Source of the DNA: Polytrichum commune
Lineage: Eukaryota; Streptophyta; Polytrichopsida; Polytrichales; Polytrichaceae
Reading direction: 5' to 3'
Assembly: GCA_950295325.1 (NCBI GenBank)
Contig: OX485809.1
Coordinates: 14,386,001 to 14,446,000 of the forward strand
Length of the DNA: 60,000 bases
Positions within the stretch are counted from its first letter, which is position 1. Each line of letters opens with the position of its first letter. The notes below the pieces were generated by a model. The model did not search any database and was not told where the DNA came from. It saw only the letters and a list, made by a program, of their open reading frames with translations. Below, in pieces: positions 47,645 through 59,596 of the stretch. A program made the translations under genes and the position numbers.

Positions 47645-49869
47645 CAATGCTGTGTGTGTTTGTGTGAGTGTGAGTGCTAGTGGTTGTTTAGGTCAATGAG
47701 AGTTAGCTAATATTGCCTTTACATCCGTTAGGATTTCGGACTTGGAATCCAATACTTTTGAAAGTTTAGGGTTTCATTTGCTTCCAGAGTGATGGAATGA
47801 GAGCGTGGAGCTTGTGGAGATGTAGGCTTGAAGTTTACAATCTAAGTGGAGAAACTTTGTGAGATACTACAATAGTGTTCATCTTGTTTGTGTAATGCAA
47901 GAGCTTGATAATGTGGTGGTTGAAAAAATGCACGTGTAGATTCCTCGGGGGGTGCACTGTACTAAACATGTACGAGTATACGTGAGTGCACAAGAGGGGT
48001 ATTGATTTGGACCTTGCCGTATTATGTATACATATGGTATACATGTTATAATTTTTAGTTACGTACATACCGTATATGGAAGGCCTTTAAAAAGTATACA
48101 ATAATTGTACTTGTATAGTCCTGTTACTATACTGCATATCATAAGTTTTCATATTGGATGCAGAGGAAGTTTTGTAATCGTTGGGTGGAGTATAGGGATC
48201 TAATTGACTTGATGGACCGTCCATCAAACGTGGAGATCGGTTTATGTTGGTATCAAAAAAGGGCTAACAACAAGTGGACATATGATCTTACTGATCATTT
48301 GATGGTAGACTTAGAGACAATAATTGCATTGGCTATAATGACATATATTGGTGAATCAAATGTTTATGAGTTACATCCGGGAGATGAAAAAGTTTTCAAC
48401 GACTTTGCAGATGAAAGCTAGGATATTTTGTTATACATATTATAGGGGTTGATTATTGTTCAAAAGTATATTTGTATGCTTATGTTAATGACTATATATG
48501 AATGGATGTTCTTTTGTGTATACATATTGTCACTTGTATATTTATTGTTGCAATTGTATGTGTATTACTTCATTTCACAAAAAATAACTTGTATATAGGG
48601 GGTTTTTAGAGTATGCAGTGAACGCACGTGATTCTAGGTTTTAATGAAAGGTGCACCCCCCGAGGTAGATTCTAGTGTGACATTCACACCCTTTCTTGAA
48701 TGCGTCTCCACGTCAAGAGATTCAAGCATGATTTGTGTGACAAAATCTTTCATAGATACGCTCTCTTCATATTTTTTTAGGTGGTTGTTTTCATGGTTTT
48801 TCATCTTAGTGTGGATTGAAAATGAAACTTTTGAATAAATTTGTTCTATGTGTTTGAGGATCCGTAGGGTTAGAAAATTTTAAGTTGTTTGTTTTGAGCC
48901 TCACAAGATGTCAGAAAGCATGTCAATTTCAAACAAGGTTGCCATGTCAACTAAGTTGGTGGAGTATAATTATGCCAAATTTATAAGGACCACGAAGTTC
49001 AAGAGCATGGTGCATCGAGCACATTCCACATAACTTAGGCCCAACCAAGCCACTTCAGGATGGCCAAGTAGTTTGAACAATAGATCTTTACTTTTGAGTT
49101 TGAGACTATGTGATGGGTTTGGTCTTCAACGACTATAGGGTTTAGGGTTGGTAATTTATGTTTAAGGTAGTAACGTTATGGAGAAGATGAAACCCACACT
49201 CATTGTGGATATTGCAAACAAACGTGCAAAAAAATTGACATATTACAATCGTTGAAGAAAAGAACATGAAAGCTTGACATTTTGTGCAAACATTACAATA
49301 CCTTGGAACTTATACACTCTAACTTCCCTAGTATCATGCTTTGTGGCAACCAAAGTGCACGTGATTTAAAGCAGGTTTGTAGTGTTATCATGGATGTGTG
49401 ATAATAGAGAATTAATGTAGCACGTGACATTATGGAATAACACAAAGTCAATAATGACAATGATGATAACATGATGCGTGCGAGCATGTGGTTTGAATTC
49501 TTTGGTGGATTAATTTAAATGTCAAAACCCATGTTATATGAGAGGCAAAATGTAACAACGAGGAGGGAGATTTGAATTTAGCACAATTGTTCCCCAAGGT
49601 TCAAGGATATAAGAGTGGGCGTGACATTACCGAGGTTAGGGTGTGGTGGCAAGTGCATGCGCATTTACAATGGCATGGACATGTACACTGTGTTCACCAA
49701 CATTCAACCTACAATAATAGTAAACACTACAATTACTAGCATTCAATTTGCAGTAGACTTAACTAATACTTCATTTGAAAGTAACTCATAATGTATACTA
49801 CAACAACATGGCCAATGATCACTTATTGTGCCAATACGTGAACCATAAGATGCATCACAACAACAACTC
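47645..49869. other. Intergenic with one weak ORF
   Basis: AT-rich. An 87-codon plus-strand ORF at 48158-48421 (begins MQRKFCNRWVEYRDL, preceded by an acceptor-like ggatgcag) has a protein-like composition but no recognised family. It may be a captured or decayed exon. Nothing else was found. Confidence 0.35.
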
Positions 49870-49872
49870 TAA

Positions 49873-51522
49873 GGGCCAATGTACACGGGGTCCCAAATCC
49901 CAAGTCCCACTCATATTAGCAAATCATAACTTGTGAGCCTCAAGCAATCAATAAATACATGGTTAATTATCATCAAAGTCTTATCTTCATTATTTTATGA
50001 AAAACATTTGGCAGACTTGGGTTGAGAGTTGGGTCTACATCAAACACTTATCAAACACTTTTTGCTCGACCCAACTCGCAACACAAGTCCCAAGCCTCAC
50101 CTTCCAAAAAATATTGCCATGTAGGCATCCATGTCATAGTTGGGACTTAGGGCCACTTTATATTTGGGGTTGGATTGAGGGCCGGCCTGAATTCTCAAAA
50201 TTTGGGTCAATAGGATCGCTCGATTTCATCAAATCGGGCCCAAGGGCTTTACACTTGGGGCCGGCCCGAACACTCATTCATCCCATATGGCATCCTAGGT
50301 GGCACAATTTTGGCGCCAAACCACGGGGCCGTAGATGAGAGTTTGGGACGAGTTTTTTCTCGGCCTGAACTCCCATCTAGGGCTCGATTGGGCTCCTCCG
50401 TTAGATTGAGCTCATCTTGTCCGTCAATCATTAGGGGGTAAATTCTTTTCTTCTCCTCTTCACTCCACTCCTCTAATAACACAACAATTAGCATAAGTAT
50501 GATTGCATTAGACTAATAAGGCAACAATTAGGGAGTTAATCACACACTTAAGATAAAAATGAAACATTTGAGCATTTAATCAAGCACATGGTATGGCTTA
50601 GGCTATGGGTTAGTCTAATAAGGCAACAATAAGTATAAGTATGTTACCAATAGGGTAATAACACAACAAATAAGACGCTAATCATACACTTAAGATAAAA
50701 ATGAAACATATAAATTGTCAATCAAGAATTTGGCGTACATTAGGCAATGGGTTTGTCCAATAACACAATAATTAGCAAAAATATGGTAGCATTAGGCTAA
50801 TAAAACAACAATTAGGGTGCTAATCACATACTTAAGATTTTTTTTTTAAACATTTAAGCATTTAATCAAGCATATGGTACGGCTTAGGCTATGGGTTAGT
50901 CTAATTAACAACAATCAAATATGGTAGCATTTGGCTAATTACACAACAATTAAGGTGCTAATTATACACTTAAGACAAAAATATAACATTTAAGCCGTTA
51001 ATCAAGAATATGGTGTGCCTCCTAAAACCACACCCATCGGTTAATTCATTGAACATGATAGATATATTTAAAGGAGCATTTTTACGCCGGAATAGATTCA
51101 AAGGCCCTGATTTAGTCTAGTGGGACCCAATTTCGATTCACTAACCCCAACCCTATAGATGTCATCCCCCGTAGTATTAAGTGTCATGAAACTTAATTGT
51201 CGAGAACACCGAGCACTGACCACGGTAAGTTCTATGAAACTTAACCTTCAAGACCATCGGGCCCTAGAACCGGGCCTCACCACTTTACATGTGACAAGGT
51301 TGGGCCCCCAATGAGTTCATAAATTGGGGCCGGATTGAGGGCTTAATTAGGCCAGTGCTTCGGCCGGCCCAGGCCGTGTATAAAGCCGCCCTTAGGACTT
51401 GGAACCTCGTGTGAAGTGGTAAGTCCCAACTTCCTTGCTCTCAACGGTTGAGATTGCATGGATGGACCTCATGTCACTTGGGCCTTGGGACTTGGGACTT
51501 GGGACCCCGTATGCACCGGTCC
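49873..51522. mobile_element. Non-autonomous element with gggcc...ggtcc ends (1.65 kb)
   Basis: The left end gggccaatgtacacggggtc and the inverse of the right end (ggaccggtgcatacggggtc) match. Both then run into tandem tcccaagtccca-type phrases. It is flanked by taa and tag, close to a 3 bp target duplication. GGGCC termini resemble the Harbinger element at 55767. No transposase; the interior holds a tandem repeat. Confidence 0.6.
50485..51017. repeat. Tandem repeat, about 141 bp unit, four copies
   Basis: The landmark acacttaagat-aaaat recurs near 50541, 50685, 50826 and 50964, spaced 138-144 bp. Each unit also carries ggctaataa-acaacaattaggg-gctaatca and a caatgggttagtc-like stretch. The repeat lies inside the 49873-51522 element. 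Confidence 0.75.
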
Positions 51523-51723
51523 TAGGATGAGAGGACATGGAGCCCACTTGCTAACACTTTGACCATAACTTAATAATATCGAGCGAGGAAGGCCTGACAT
51601 GAACAATGACATTGTTTTGACTAACTTGGATTATGGGCTTGACAACTTTGGAAACATGCAGACTATGTTAAAATTTGGCTCAAAATTATTGTCGCCTAGG
51701 CCAACAATTCTACACTATTCATA

Positions 51724-51904
51724 GTGTGACTTACTATTTGGAGTTATGTATTGCTACGACGTTTAACTACGGTTCTCATATTTTACCAACAAAGGTCAAA
51801 TTGGATGTTTGGGCACTATATAACACTAACATTTTTATTTGGTCAAACTATGCATTACCAATAAAATGTTAGAGCCTTGCATAACTCCAAATAGTACGTG
51901 ACAC
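51724..51904. mobile_element. Small MITE with agtgtgac...ggagttatg ends
   Basis: Left gtgtgacttactatttggag and right ctccaaatagtacgtgacac are imperfect inverses. The element is about 181 bp. A further solo end lies at 52824-52846 (ataattccaaatagcaagtg). The superfamily was not assigned. Confidence 0.55.
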
Positions 51905-51929
51905 AAAATACCATAAATGGTGTAGTACA

Positions 51930-52085
51930 CTACATGTTGTAATTAGTGTCATTGTGGTAAATTCTCCAGTGACACGTCTTATGAATAATTTCAAAATATT
52001 GTCATCCCAACCTACTTTTTGGTTCATCCACTTTGAGTATACTCTGCATCCTAACAATATTGTAATAAAATATTGTCATGAATGC
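51930..52085. repeat. Dispersed repeat, copy 2
   Basis: Counterpart of 41695-41885 in the same orientation, shortened in the middle. Confidence 0.55.
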
Positions 52086-53713
52086 TAGGGGTGGGCACTG
52101 GCAAAAATGTAGAAAATCACATGCGAGAAAATGTAAGGTGGATTTTATTCAAGACACATGATTTTCACATGTTTCTTAGATATACAATAGCGTCTTGTAA
52201 ATGTGAATTTGGAAATTATATATAATGTACGGTGTGGTTTGAGTTATGGTATTTTTTAATTCATATGTAAAGTAGCATAAATAAAATTAAGTATAGATAT
52301 TTGTATTTATATGTTCAACATAAATCATCTGCCATTACTGGCATTGGATGATAAATAAGCAAAATGTATGTGGACATGTGGATAGATTTGTTGAAATAGC
52401 CGCCTTTGGATGAAAAATACCGTCATCTAACGATGGAAAAGGTTGGTTAGCTTATTTAGGGGTTCAAGAACCATACGTAGTATGTTAAAGTTTATAGTAT
52501 GATGGTTGCATGTGTGTAATGTGCAGAGTAATATTTGCGCAATGTAATGTATGCATAGTGTAATGTATGCGTAATGTATGTGTAGATTGTTTACACAAAA
52601 TTTATACTACTTATAAATAAGATATGGTGATAATAATTATGTGACTCTATAGTAAATATTGAATTTACAAGTAACTAACCATGCAAAATTCACAATGAAT
52701 CTTTTTAAACTTTTAATGTGAATTTTCACCAAGTAAATATGGTAATGTACTATAATGTCCAAACAACCAATTTGACCTTTGATTGCAAAATAAGATATAA
52801 AAAATAATTATTTATTCCGTTTTATAATTCCAAATAGCAAGTGACACTAATTACAATCATTAGTGTAGTGGATTTGAATGCCCTCAACATGGGGGTTGGT
52901 GAAGGCAAAAGCCAAATTTGGGACAATTATGATCCCACCACAAAGTTGCATGGATCATCCATCACGTATTTCATGGTGCCCTTTATTACTACACCAATTA
53001 AGTTATCCCATTTAATGCATGTGGTACTAATTTATGTTCAACACACACTATTTTGCCAAGTCTCAAAATCACCGAGGGCTAAAATTTTTATTGAGTGATA
53101 TTAAATTCATGAGTATATGTTCATTTAGCATACAATTCAGAAAGTTAATGCTTTCTCCAAGGTGTTTGCAAAGTGATAAAAAGTAAGAATGGAAACACAT
53201 GCTTGTCATAAAACATTACTCAACCCTATGGTTGAGTTACGTTTCTATATTTAATCATGATATTCGTGAAAACATCACATGGAATGCAAAATTCTCTCAA
53301 ATACAAAGAAGGCTGGATTAAATTGGTGTTTGGAGGCAACTTTTGCCAACTACATATGGATGTGTTTACAAAATCCTATTAGCATGTGTAAGTGATAACA
53401 AGGGAAGGAGTTTTTGATATGATAAATGTTATGTTCTTCATTCTTACTTCCAAAACTCTTGATAGCAATCAAAGCACAACATTCATGATATAAAAACACT
53501 TCCATAGGTGCCCATACAAAATCAAGATCAAAATGTAAAATTTTCACTCCACAAGTCGGCCTTGAAAAGAAAAGAGAAAAAATGTCACCTATGAATGTGA
53601 CGTTTTCACGAATACAATGTTTTTAACGTTTGACAGGGGCTTCCACCGTGTTACTCTTACGGGAAGAAAGTCAAGAGACTTAGTTGATAGGGAGAAGTTG
53701 ACACCATTATGAA
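52086..53713. other. Intergenic, no gene seen
   Basis: AT-rich, with short repeated gtaatgtatgc phrases near 52500-52580. No convincing ORF. Confidence 0.4.
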
Positions 53714-53715
53714 TA

Positions 53716-54857
53716 CAGTCAAGACTCTATAAATGTTACAAGTCGGGAGTAGCAAAAAAATAACATATATAGAATTATAACAATTAACACTTATAGAACT
53801 CATACTGATGATTAATAACATTTATAGAAATAACACTTAAAATTTCCAAAAATAAATAACATAACATTTTATAAAAATAGAAAATGAAAGTACAAATGAT
53901 AATACATAATTCAACTAAACTAACCGAAAGAAAGAGTCTATAGTAGTCTGATGAGAAACTGCCAAATGATGAGCTGGAACTTCCTTCTGGAGTCCTTGAA
54001 TGCTCCTGATGTGTGATAGGGCATCATTTGGTCTTTGTTCAAAGTATTTCTTCAAAGTCTTTAGAGAATGCTCAACAACACTCAATCCTGCAACTTCTTC
54101 TACCACATCAACCATAACCTCATCAACATCAATTTCTTGATGTTATGATAAATACATATCCCAAAATTCCTCATTGGTAGGTTCATAGGGGTTGTTTAAA
54201 TCAAACTCCATCTCATAATTGAGGTATTCATGAGCATTCATTACGTCACCCACTTCACTATCAGATGACAACAACGTCAGTTGATGAAGTAGAGTAGCAA
54301 CGTCATCAACCTCTACCAAATGCCTGGCTTCCTATACCTCCCTCTCAATAGAGATTGAAAGAACACCCATGTGCCTCCAATAATTTTGAATTGTCGATGT
54401 GGTAACTCCCGCACAGCATGCTCGCTCAACCATAACAACAACTTGATATATATCAATTGCAAACACCTTGTTTGCACTAAAACAATCTATTTGATAGTGA
54501 ATCACCAACTTTCGCTATTGTGCCTTGAAAGATGCAATAATGTGTGCATCCATGGGTTCAAAACGACTTGTGGCTTTCGAAGGTAGAAATTCTAATCGTG
54601 TGACCCTCAAACAAATATGGGAAAAATGTGATTACATGTTTAAGATGTATGCTCTCATATATTATTACCTTGATTTTCTCAAAATTAACACTTATAGAGG
54701 TGCAATTAACAAAGAAGGGAGTAAAGCATGTTATAACACTTAACACATAACACTCACTAGTCTTACCAATTGTGTTTTTGTAGCCCGGGAGTAAATTTTT
54801 CTTAACATATATGAAATAATAACGCTTACTGGGGTAACACTTACAGAGTCTTGATTG
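53716..54857. mobile_element. Tigger (pogo/mariner) transposon, internally deleted
   Basis: Terminal repeats cagtcaagactctataaatg (left) and the inverse of the right end caatcaagactctgtaagtg match. A TA dinucleotide flanks both sides (53714-53715 and 54858-54859), as expected for Tc1/mariner-type insertion. The 1142 bp interior keeps only the C-terminal part of a Tigger transposase on the minus strand. Confidence 0.8.
53915..54600 (-). pseudogene. Tigger transposase, C-terminal third
   Basis: Minus-strand reading gives FLPSKATSRFEPMDAHII (the usual FLPPNTTS-LQPMD motif), then FAIDIYQVVVMVERA, TIQNYWRHMGVL and, at the end, QTTIDSFF. These are hallmark positions of CENP-B/Tigger DDE transposases. 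In-frame stops and frameshifts interrupt it. The DNA-binding and first catalytic parts are absent. Confidence 0.75.
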
Positions 54858-54859
54858 TA

Positions 54860-55763
54860 GTATGAATAGTGTTGGTACTTTCAACGAAGAGTGGTACTGT
54901 GAAAACATTCTTAGTGAATAGTGCCAAGATGAACAATGTCGGTACATTTAGTGAACAATGTTGACATGGTTAGTATTTTTTTCAATATATAATGCCGGGA
55001 TGGCACCATTTTCATAGCGTAAAGAAATTTAGTATCACCTTCACTAATTTCCCACACGCACTAGTAGGGTGCCCTCACGAAGTGGGATAAATAGTGTATT
55101 TTTCCCAAGCAATTTGACCCTGCTAATTTGACTTCCCACTCACTCATGATCTCTTAAAACTACAAACTCCTTTGTCTTCATACAAATTGTCATGCAATGA
55201 AAAGTGAAGTCCACTTCCATACTGGGATAATGCATTCTTCACATTCCATGCTAGCAAGCTAGGCTGCTTGCCAGGTGTACAAATTCTACCCGATTAAAAA
55301 ACAAAATTGAGAAAATAGTATAAAAAAACATCGGTGTTTAACCAACGTCAATTTGAGTCAGTTGGCCCTACATTGTTCAAGAGTCTTCTTATTACATGAC
55401 AATTAAAAAAGAGTCATATTTGTTAATTACAATCGAGTTTTTGATAACTCCTCAAAGAGGTTCAAAATTGGTTCCAAACCCTCTTTGAGATTTTTTTTTT
55501 TAAAAGGAAAAAAAAGAAAAAGTTTGTTAGCTCTTTTTGTGTCAGTGTTGAAAGTTAGGTGAAGTGCTTGAATATTCTTTTTCAATCTAAAAAGCTCAGC
55601 TCATTGAATTTAATGATCTATAATAGGGTATGTTTGTGGAATCCATCACCCTAAATTTATGGATTGCTCTATGCAACACTAGTTTAGCCCAACAATCTTA
55701 GTATGATAAGCAAGATAGATGGGAATTTATAACCCATCACCTCTTTTTTCAATCATGTTGGTA
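54860..55763. other. Intergenic, no gene seen
   Basis: AT-rich sequence between two DNA transposons. Short repeated phrases (gtgaacaatgt / tgaatagtgcc) occur near 54900-54970. No gene. Confidence 0.4.
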
Positions 55764-56799
55764 TTAGGGCCAATTTACACTATGGACCATGAAGTTGTCC
55801 CAAGATGATCTAAGAGCGTTGATTGGTTGTTGAAGTCATCCAGGGACAACTTCGGTTTACACTAGAGAGAAAATGGCAGAAGGACCATGAAGGTCGAGGT
55901 CCCCAAAGTATAAGTTCTAAAGCCTAATAAATGCACTCACATGGTACAACAGGTTTTGCGTTGAGAGAGGTAAGAGAGGTGGTCAAGTAGGAAAAGGCAA
56001 GAGCCCATGGCAAAAAAACGTTGTTTTAATAAAATTTTAATGATTTTTTGGGGGTTGTGCATGATATGTTGGTTGCCCTTCATTACATAAAAACATTATA
56101 ATTTAAAAAAAAACCAATATAATGGTATGATTCAAAAAACAAGTCTAACGCCTAAATTCCAAAAAGTAAAAAAACTTTAAATTAACTAAATAAAATAAAA
56201 TATTAAACGGATAGTAAATTGGTATTATTAAATTATTAAAATAAAATAAAATAGTATAACGTTAAATAAAAAGAAATCATTAGAATGTTAAAGAATAATG
56301 AATAATAAAAGACAATAAAAACATAAATTACAGTAAACAATGAAACAATAAAACGTGAAATGAACTAAAATATGTATATAAGGTTGTTGTATACAACATG
56401 CTCTTATTTCTCTTGTCAACCTGTTGTGACATTGTATAGTAGTCTCATATTTGTTTTTGCAAGAATAGAGGAATACATTACAGAAGAAGAAGCATATATA
56501 TAATCATAAGGAGAGTGGTCACAAAATTTGCAATGAATAGAAGATATGATATTTTTATTTTTAAAGAGTAAACAATCATCAATTTTGGAAATGTTGCATG
56601 TTCTTAATTTGTTGCCTTCGTCTTCTAGTATATTTCGACATCCATTCTTGTTTAGATTTTTAGAAGGTCGACAAATGAATGAGAAGCTTAATTAGCAGGA
56701 ACAACAATAATTGTGACAACATGACCATCAACAATAACAGTAACAGTAACAACAAGGGCACCAACAATACCAATAGTGACAACATCAACAACAAAACAT

Positions 56800-57030
56800 C
56801 TTATCGAGAATAAAAGAAGAAGAGTAATAAAAGAAGGACCGAAGAAGATGACGAATACGAATAATGACATTATTGAAGTCGGTAAATCCGAAAAAGAAGA
56901 AGAAAAATAGACAGTGAAGATAACATAGAGGGACTTTGAGGTGCACCACCTCATTGCCATTCGAGGTGAGATGGACGAAGAACTTGCAAAAATTGCAAAC
57001 AAGATAAGTTTTAAAAAAAAACAAGTTTTG
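56800..57030 (+). pseudogene. Harbinger Myb/SANT-like accessory protein remnant
   Basis: The plus-strand frame includes a lysine-rich stretch and DFEVHHLIAIRGEMDEELAK, which matches the LI-x-R-x-E-M-D helix of the Myb/SANT protein that accompanies plant Harbinger transposases. At least two in-frame stops interrupt it, and the N-terminal part is not seen. Confidence 0.5.
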
Positions 57031-58249
57031 TTTCAATTCAACAAATTTTTAATATATATATTTGAATAAAAAATAAGTTAAACGAGGTTAAATGCGGGAG
57101 TATGAGGGCGTATGTGGGACGTATGATGAGGCCGTACAACCCTTATGCCCATATGTCCCTCCCTTCCAAAATAGGGTTGACACTACCGAGGTGGCTTCGA
57201 GATTTGGGTTTCCCCCTGTTCAAGCTCGCGCGCGCGTAAGTTTCGAACCCTCAGCCTATCGGTTTTAAAACTCCACCGGTCCGACTAGTTAATCACTAAT
57301 ACCTCTTGCACATACTTCATTAAACATAGTTTATGAAATCTTTATCATGTTGTTACTTTGTAAATACTGTATTGTTATGTTTAATGTATGTATTTACAGT
57401 CTCTTGTTGTAGTGTGCAAATGTAAACAATTGGATTAAATCAAAGATGCACTTAGTAGCTGCAATCAAAAGTTTTAATCGTTTTTTATTATCATATAAAA
57501 ATCATTATAAAATAATATAAGTTTGACAAAAGAGCAAATAAAATTTCTAGTTGAGATAGAGTACAAGAATGTAAATGGTTTCAAGAAATAGACGAATGGC
57601 ATTGGAGTAGAGCAAATGTAGAAAATCAAATTCCAGCAAATATAACGAAATCATTTGCTAAAAGTGTTATTCTTTTTACACCTATCTTATGTCAAATAAC
57701 ATCAGTTGTTACACCAACAACAATAGGCTTACAATACAAGAAAAAAAATTAAAAGTTTGTTAGAATATATTGTCGGCAATTCCGGAACTCTTCTTGCATC
57801 ATTCTAGGAATCTATCAATTTTCTCAAAAACATGGATAAACATTTTGTTGCTCTCTTAGATAAATTTTAGTTATTGTTTTATTATATCACTAATGCTATT
57901 GTTATTTGTATCCAGTATACTGGATTTATACCATATTTTGTATTGCCATAAACTTTCTGCTAGTAAATTATGCATAATAATAGGTTCTCTTAAAAGGTCA
58001 TTTGTCTTCTTAATTTTTTTCAATCAAAATAAATCTACTTCTACATCATTTAATTCGTCTGGAATTAAAGCACGATCCCCGGCCAAAATCCTTCTCTTCA
58101 CTTCAGCAAGCTCTGCTCATTCTCCCTGCAATTCATTATCTTCTCATATTTTTTCATTAGTAACTCTTTTAGCTAGTTTTTTTGCTTCTACAATTTAGTC
58201 TTTCTCGATACCTTCATTGTTCACAATACATAAATTATGCAACATTGTA
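57031..58249. other. Interior of the Harbinger element, no ORF
   Basis: AT-rich middle of the transposon. A GCGCGC run near 57229 is followed by a ttcgaaccct stretch (about 57241-57250) that resembles the inverse of a tRNA-type B box; a full tRNA could not be folded. Confidence 0.4.
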
Positions 58250-59100
58250 CACGTAGCTAGAATATCTACATATTCTTTGATGATATTTTTGATCGCTTTA
58301 TTATTAACCTTCATCTACCCTTTAGTATACCAAATGCCCTTTCTAAACACAATCTAGTTGACACATGTAAAAAAAATTATAGTTTGTCTCTTTCTCGGAC
58401 AATGCAGCATTCCCACCTTCAAACAAGCAGTACATCCACAGCCTCACTGGATACGCAACGTTTCCGACAAGTTTGTAAGGCTGGTATTTTCCCTCTATAC
58501 ATGCATGTATGATTTTCGTCACCTAGAATATGGCCCAATTGTGTAGACTTCATGCCCATCCGAATTCATAATCTTAAAACATACAATATGGTCCAACAAT
58601 TCATTGTAAAATTGTTCAGTAAAATTATTTTTTACATTAATAATCTTCTCCGCCGACTACCAGAGCTAAAATATGAATATGCGAACTGTCTATCACTCCT
58701 GTAACGTACAATATATCATATAGTTGTTCGAACCTTCTAGCTAAAATCCTAAACTGTGATACATCCGGAGTTTGTATAAAAATTAGTTGCAAATGTTTCC
58801 TCACATCCCTACATAATTATCTCATTCTTTTTTATAATGTGCTTTTATGGACTCCATACAAGTCTCATATATGTTGCAGTTCATCGCTGCTACCTAACCT
58901 ATGCAATGACATTGCTACATTTTCTTGCACCGGTACAGTAATTCTAAATCGGGTTTCTTCTTTTTTCAAATACGGTCTCAACCTCTCATACAAAAAATTG
59001 AAAGTATTATATGTCACTCGAGTTCATTTCCTAAACTCTCTCTCCGTCAACGATCCCAACAACAAGCAATCTACAAATCCGGACATATGTTCTTGACTCT
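58250..59100 (-). pseudogene. PIF/Harbinger transposase remnant
   Basis: Minus-strand reading shows VTYNTFNFLYERLRPYLKKE, RFRITVPVQENVAMSLHRLG, VTGVIDSSHIHI (first catalytic Asp), YKLVGNVAYPVRLWMYCLF (second Asp position altered to Asn) and a closing ATCTMLHNLCIV. Order and spacing fit a Harbinger DDE (DDE_4 type) transposase. Several stops and shifts make it non-functional. Confidence 0.82.
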
Positions 59101-59596
59101 ATATGCTTCTCTCTCTATGCCCCATACTCTCATATATCAAGCTTAAAATTACAACCTTCTCCCACTCTCCTTGCAAAAACATTGTTTGAATGTTCACAAC
59201 ATGCTTCACAAGCATGTACAAACACATGTATAATCCTAAAAGCAAAACAAGGCTCCTCCTCCTCTCCTTCATTGCAACCATGCTTGTTGAAATTCAAAGT
59301 GAATACAAGCAAAAAAAGAAGAAGTGAGGTCAAGACAAGACCATTGAAGCCAAGAGAATGGTCAAAGTTGATTTTTTTTTTGAAATTGCTCTTTTTGTGC
59401 ATATATCAAAAAAAATCAACAACCTCACTTTTTGCTCCAAAGTCTTTCCTCTTGGTCTACATTTGGTTTACACCTAGTGAGGGGCCCATGGTTCTCAAAA
59501 CTAATTTAAAATGAAGTTGGACCATGAACTCGGACCATTTACAAACGCCATCTTCCATGGTCCAACTTCATGGTCCATAGTGTAAACCGGCCCTTA

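Larger units (their letters stand above)
55767..59593. mobile_element. PIF/Harbinger DNA transposon (3.8 kb), decayed
   Basis: Terminal repeats gggccaatttacactatgga (left) and the inverse of the right end gggccggtttacactatgga agree over about 30 bases. It is flanked by TTA on both sides (55764-55766 and 59594-59596), the typical 3 bp Harbinger target duplication. Inside are remnants of both expected proteins: a Myb/SANT-like frame (+) and a DDE transposase (-) in convergent orientation. Both are broken, so the copy should be inactive. Confidence 0.88.

Noticed and set aside
57230-57300. tRNA-like or SINE-like stretch with an inverse B-box motif
   Set aside because: Only a B-box-like sequence is present; no cloverleaf or clear A box could be drawn, and it lies inside a DNA transposon.
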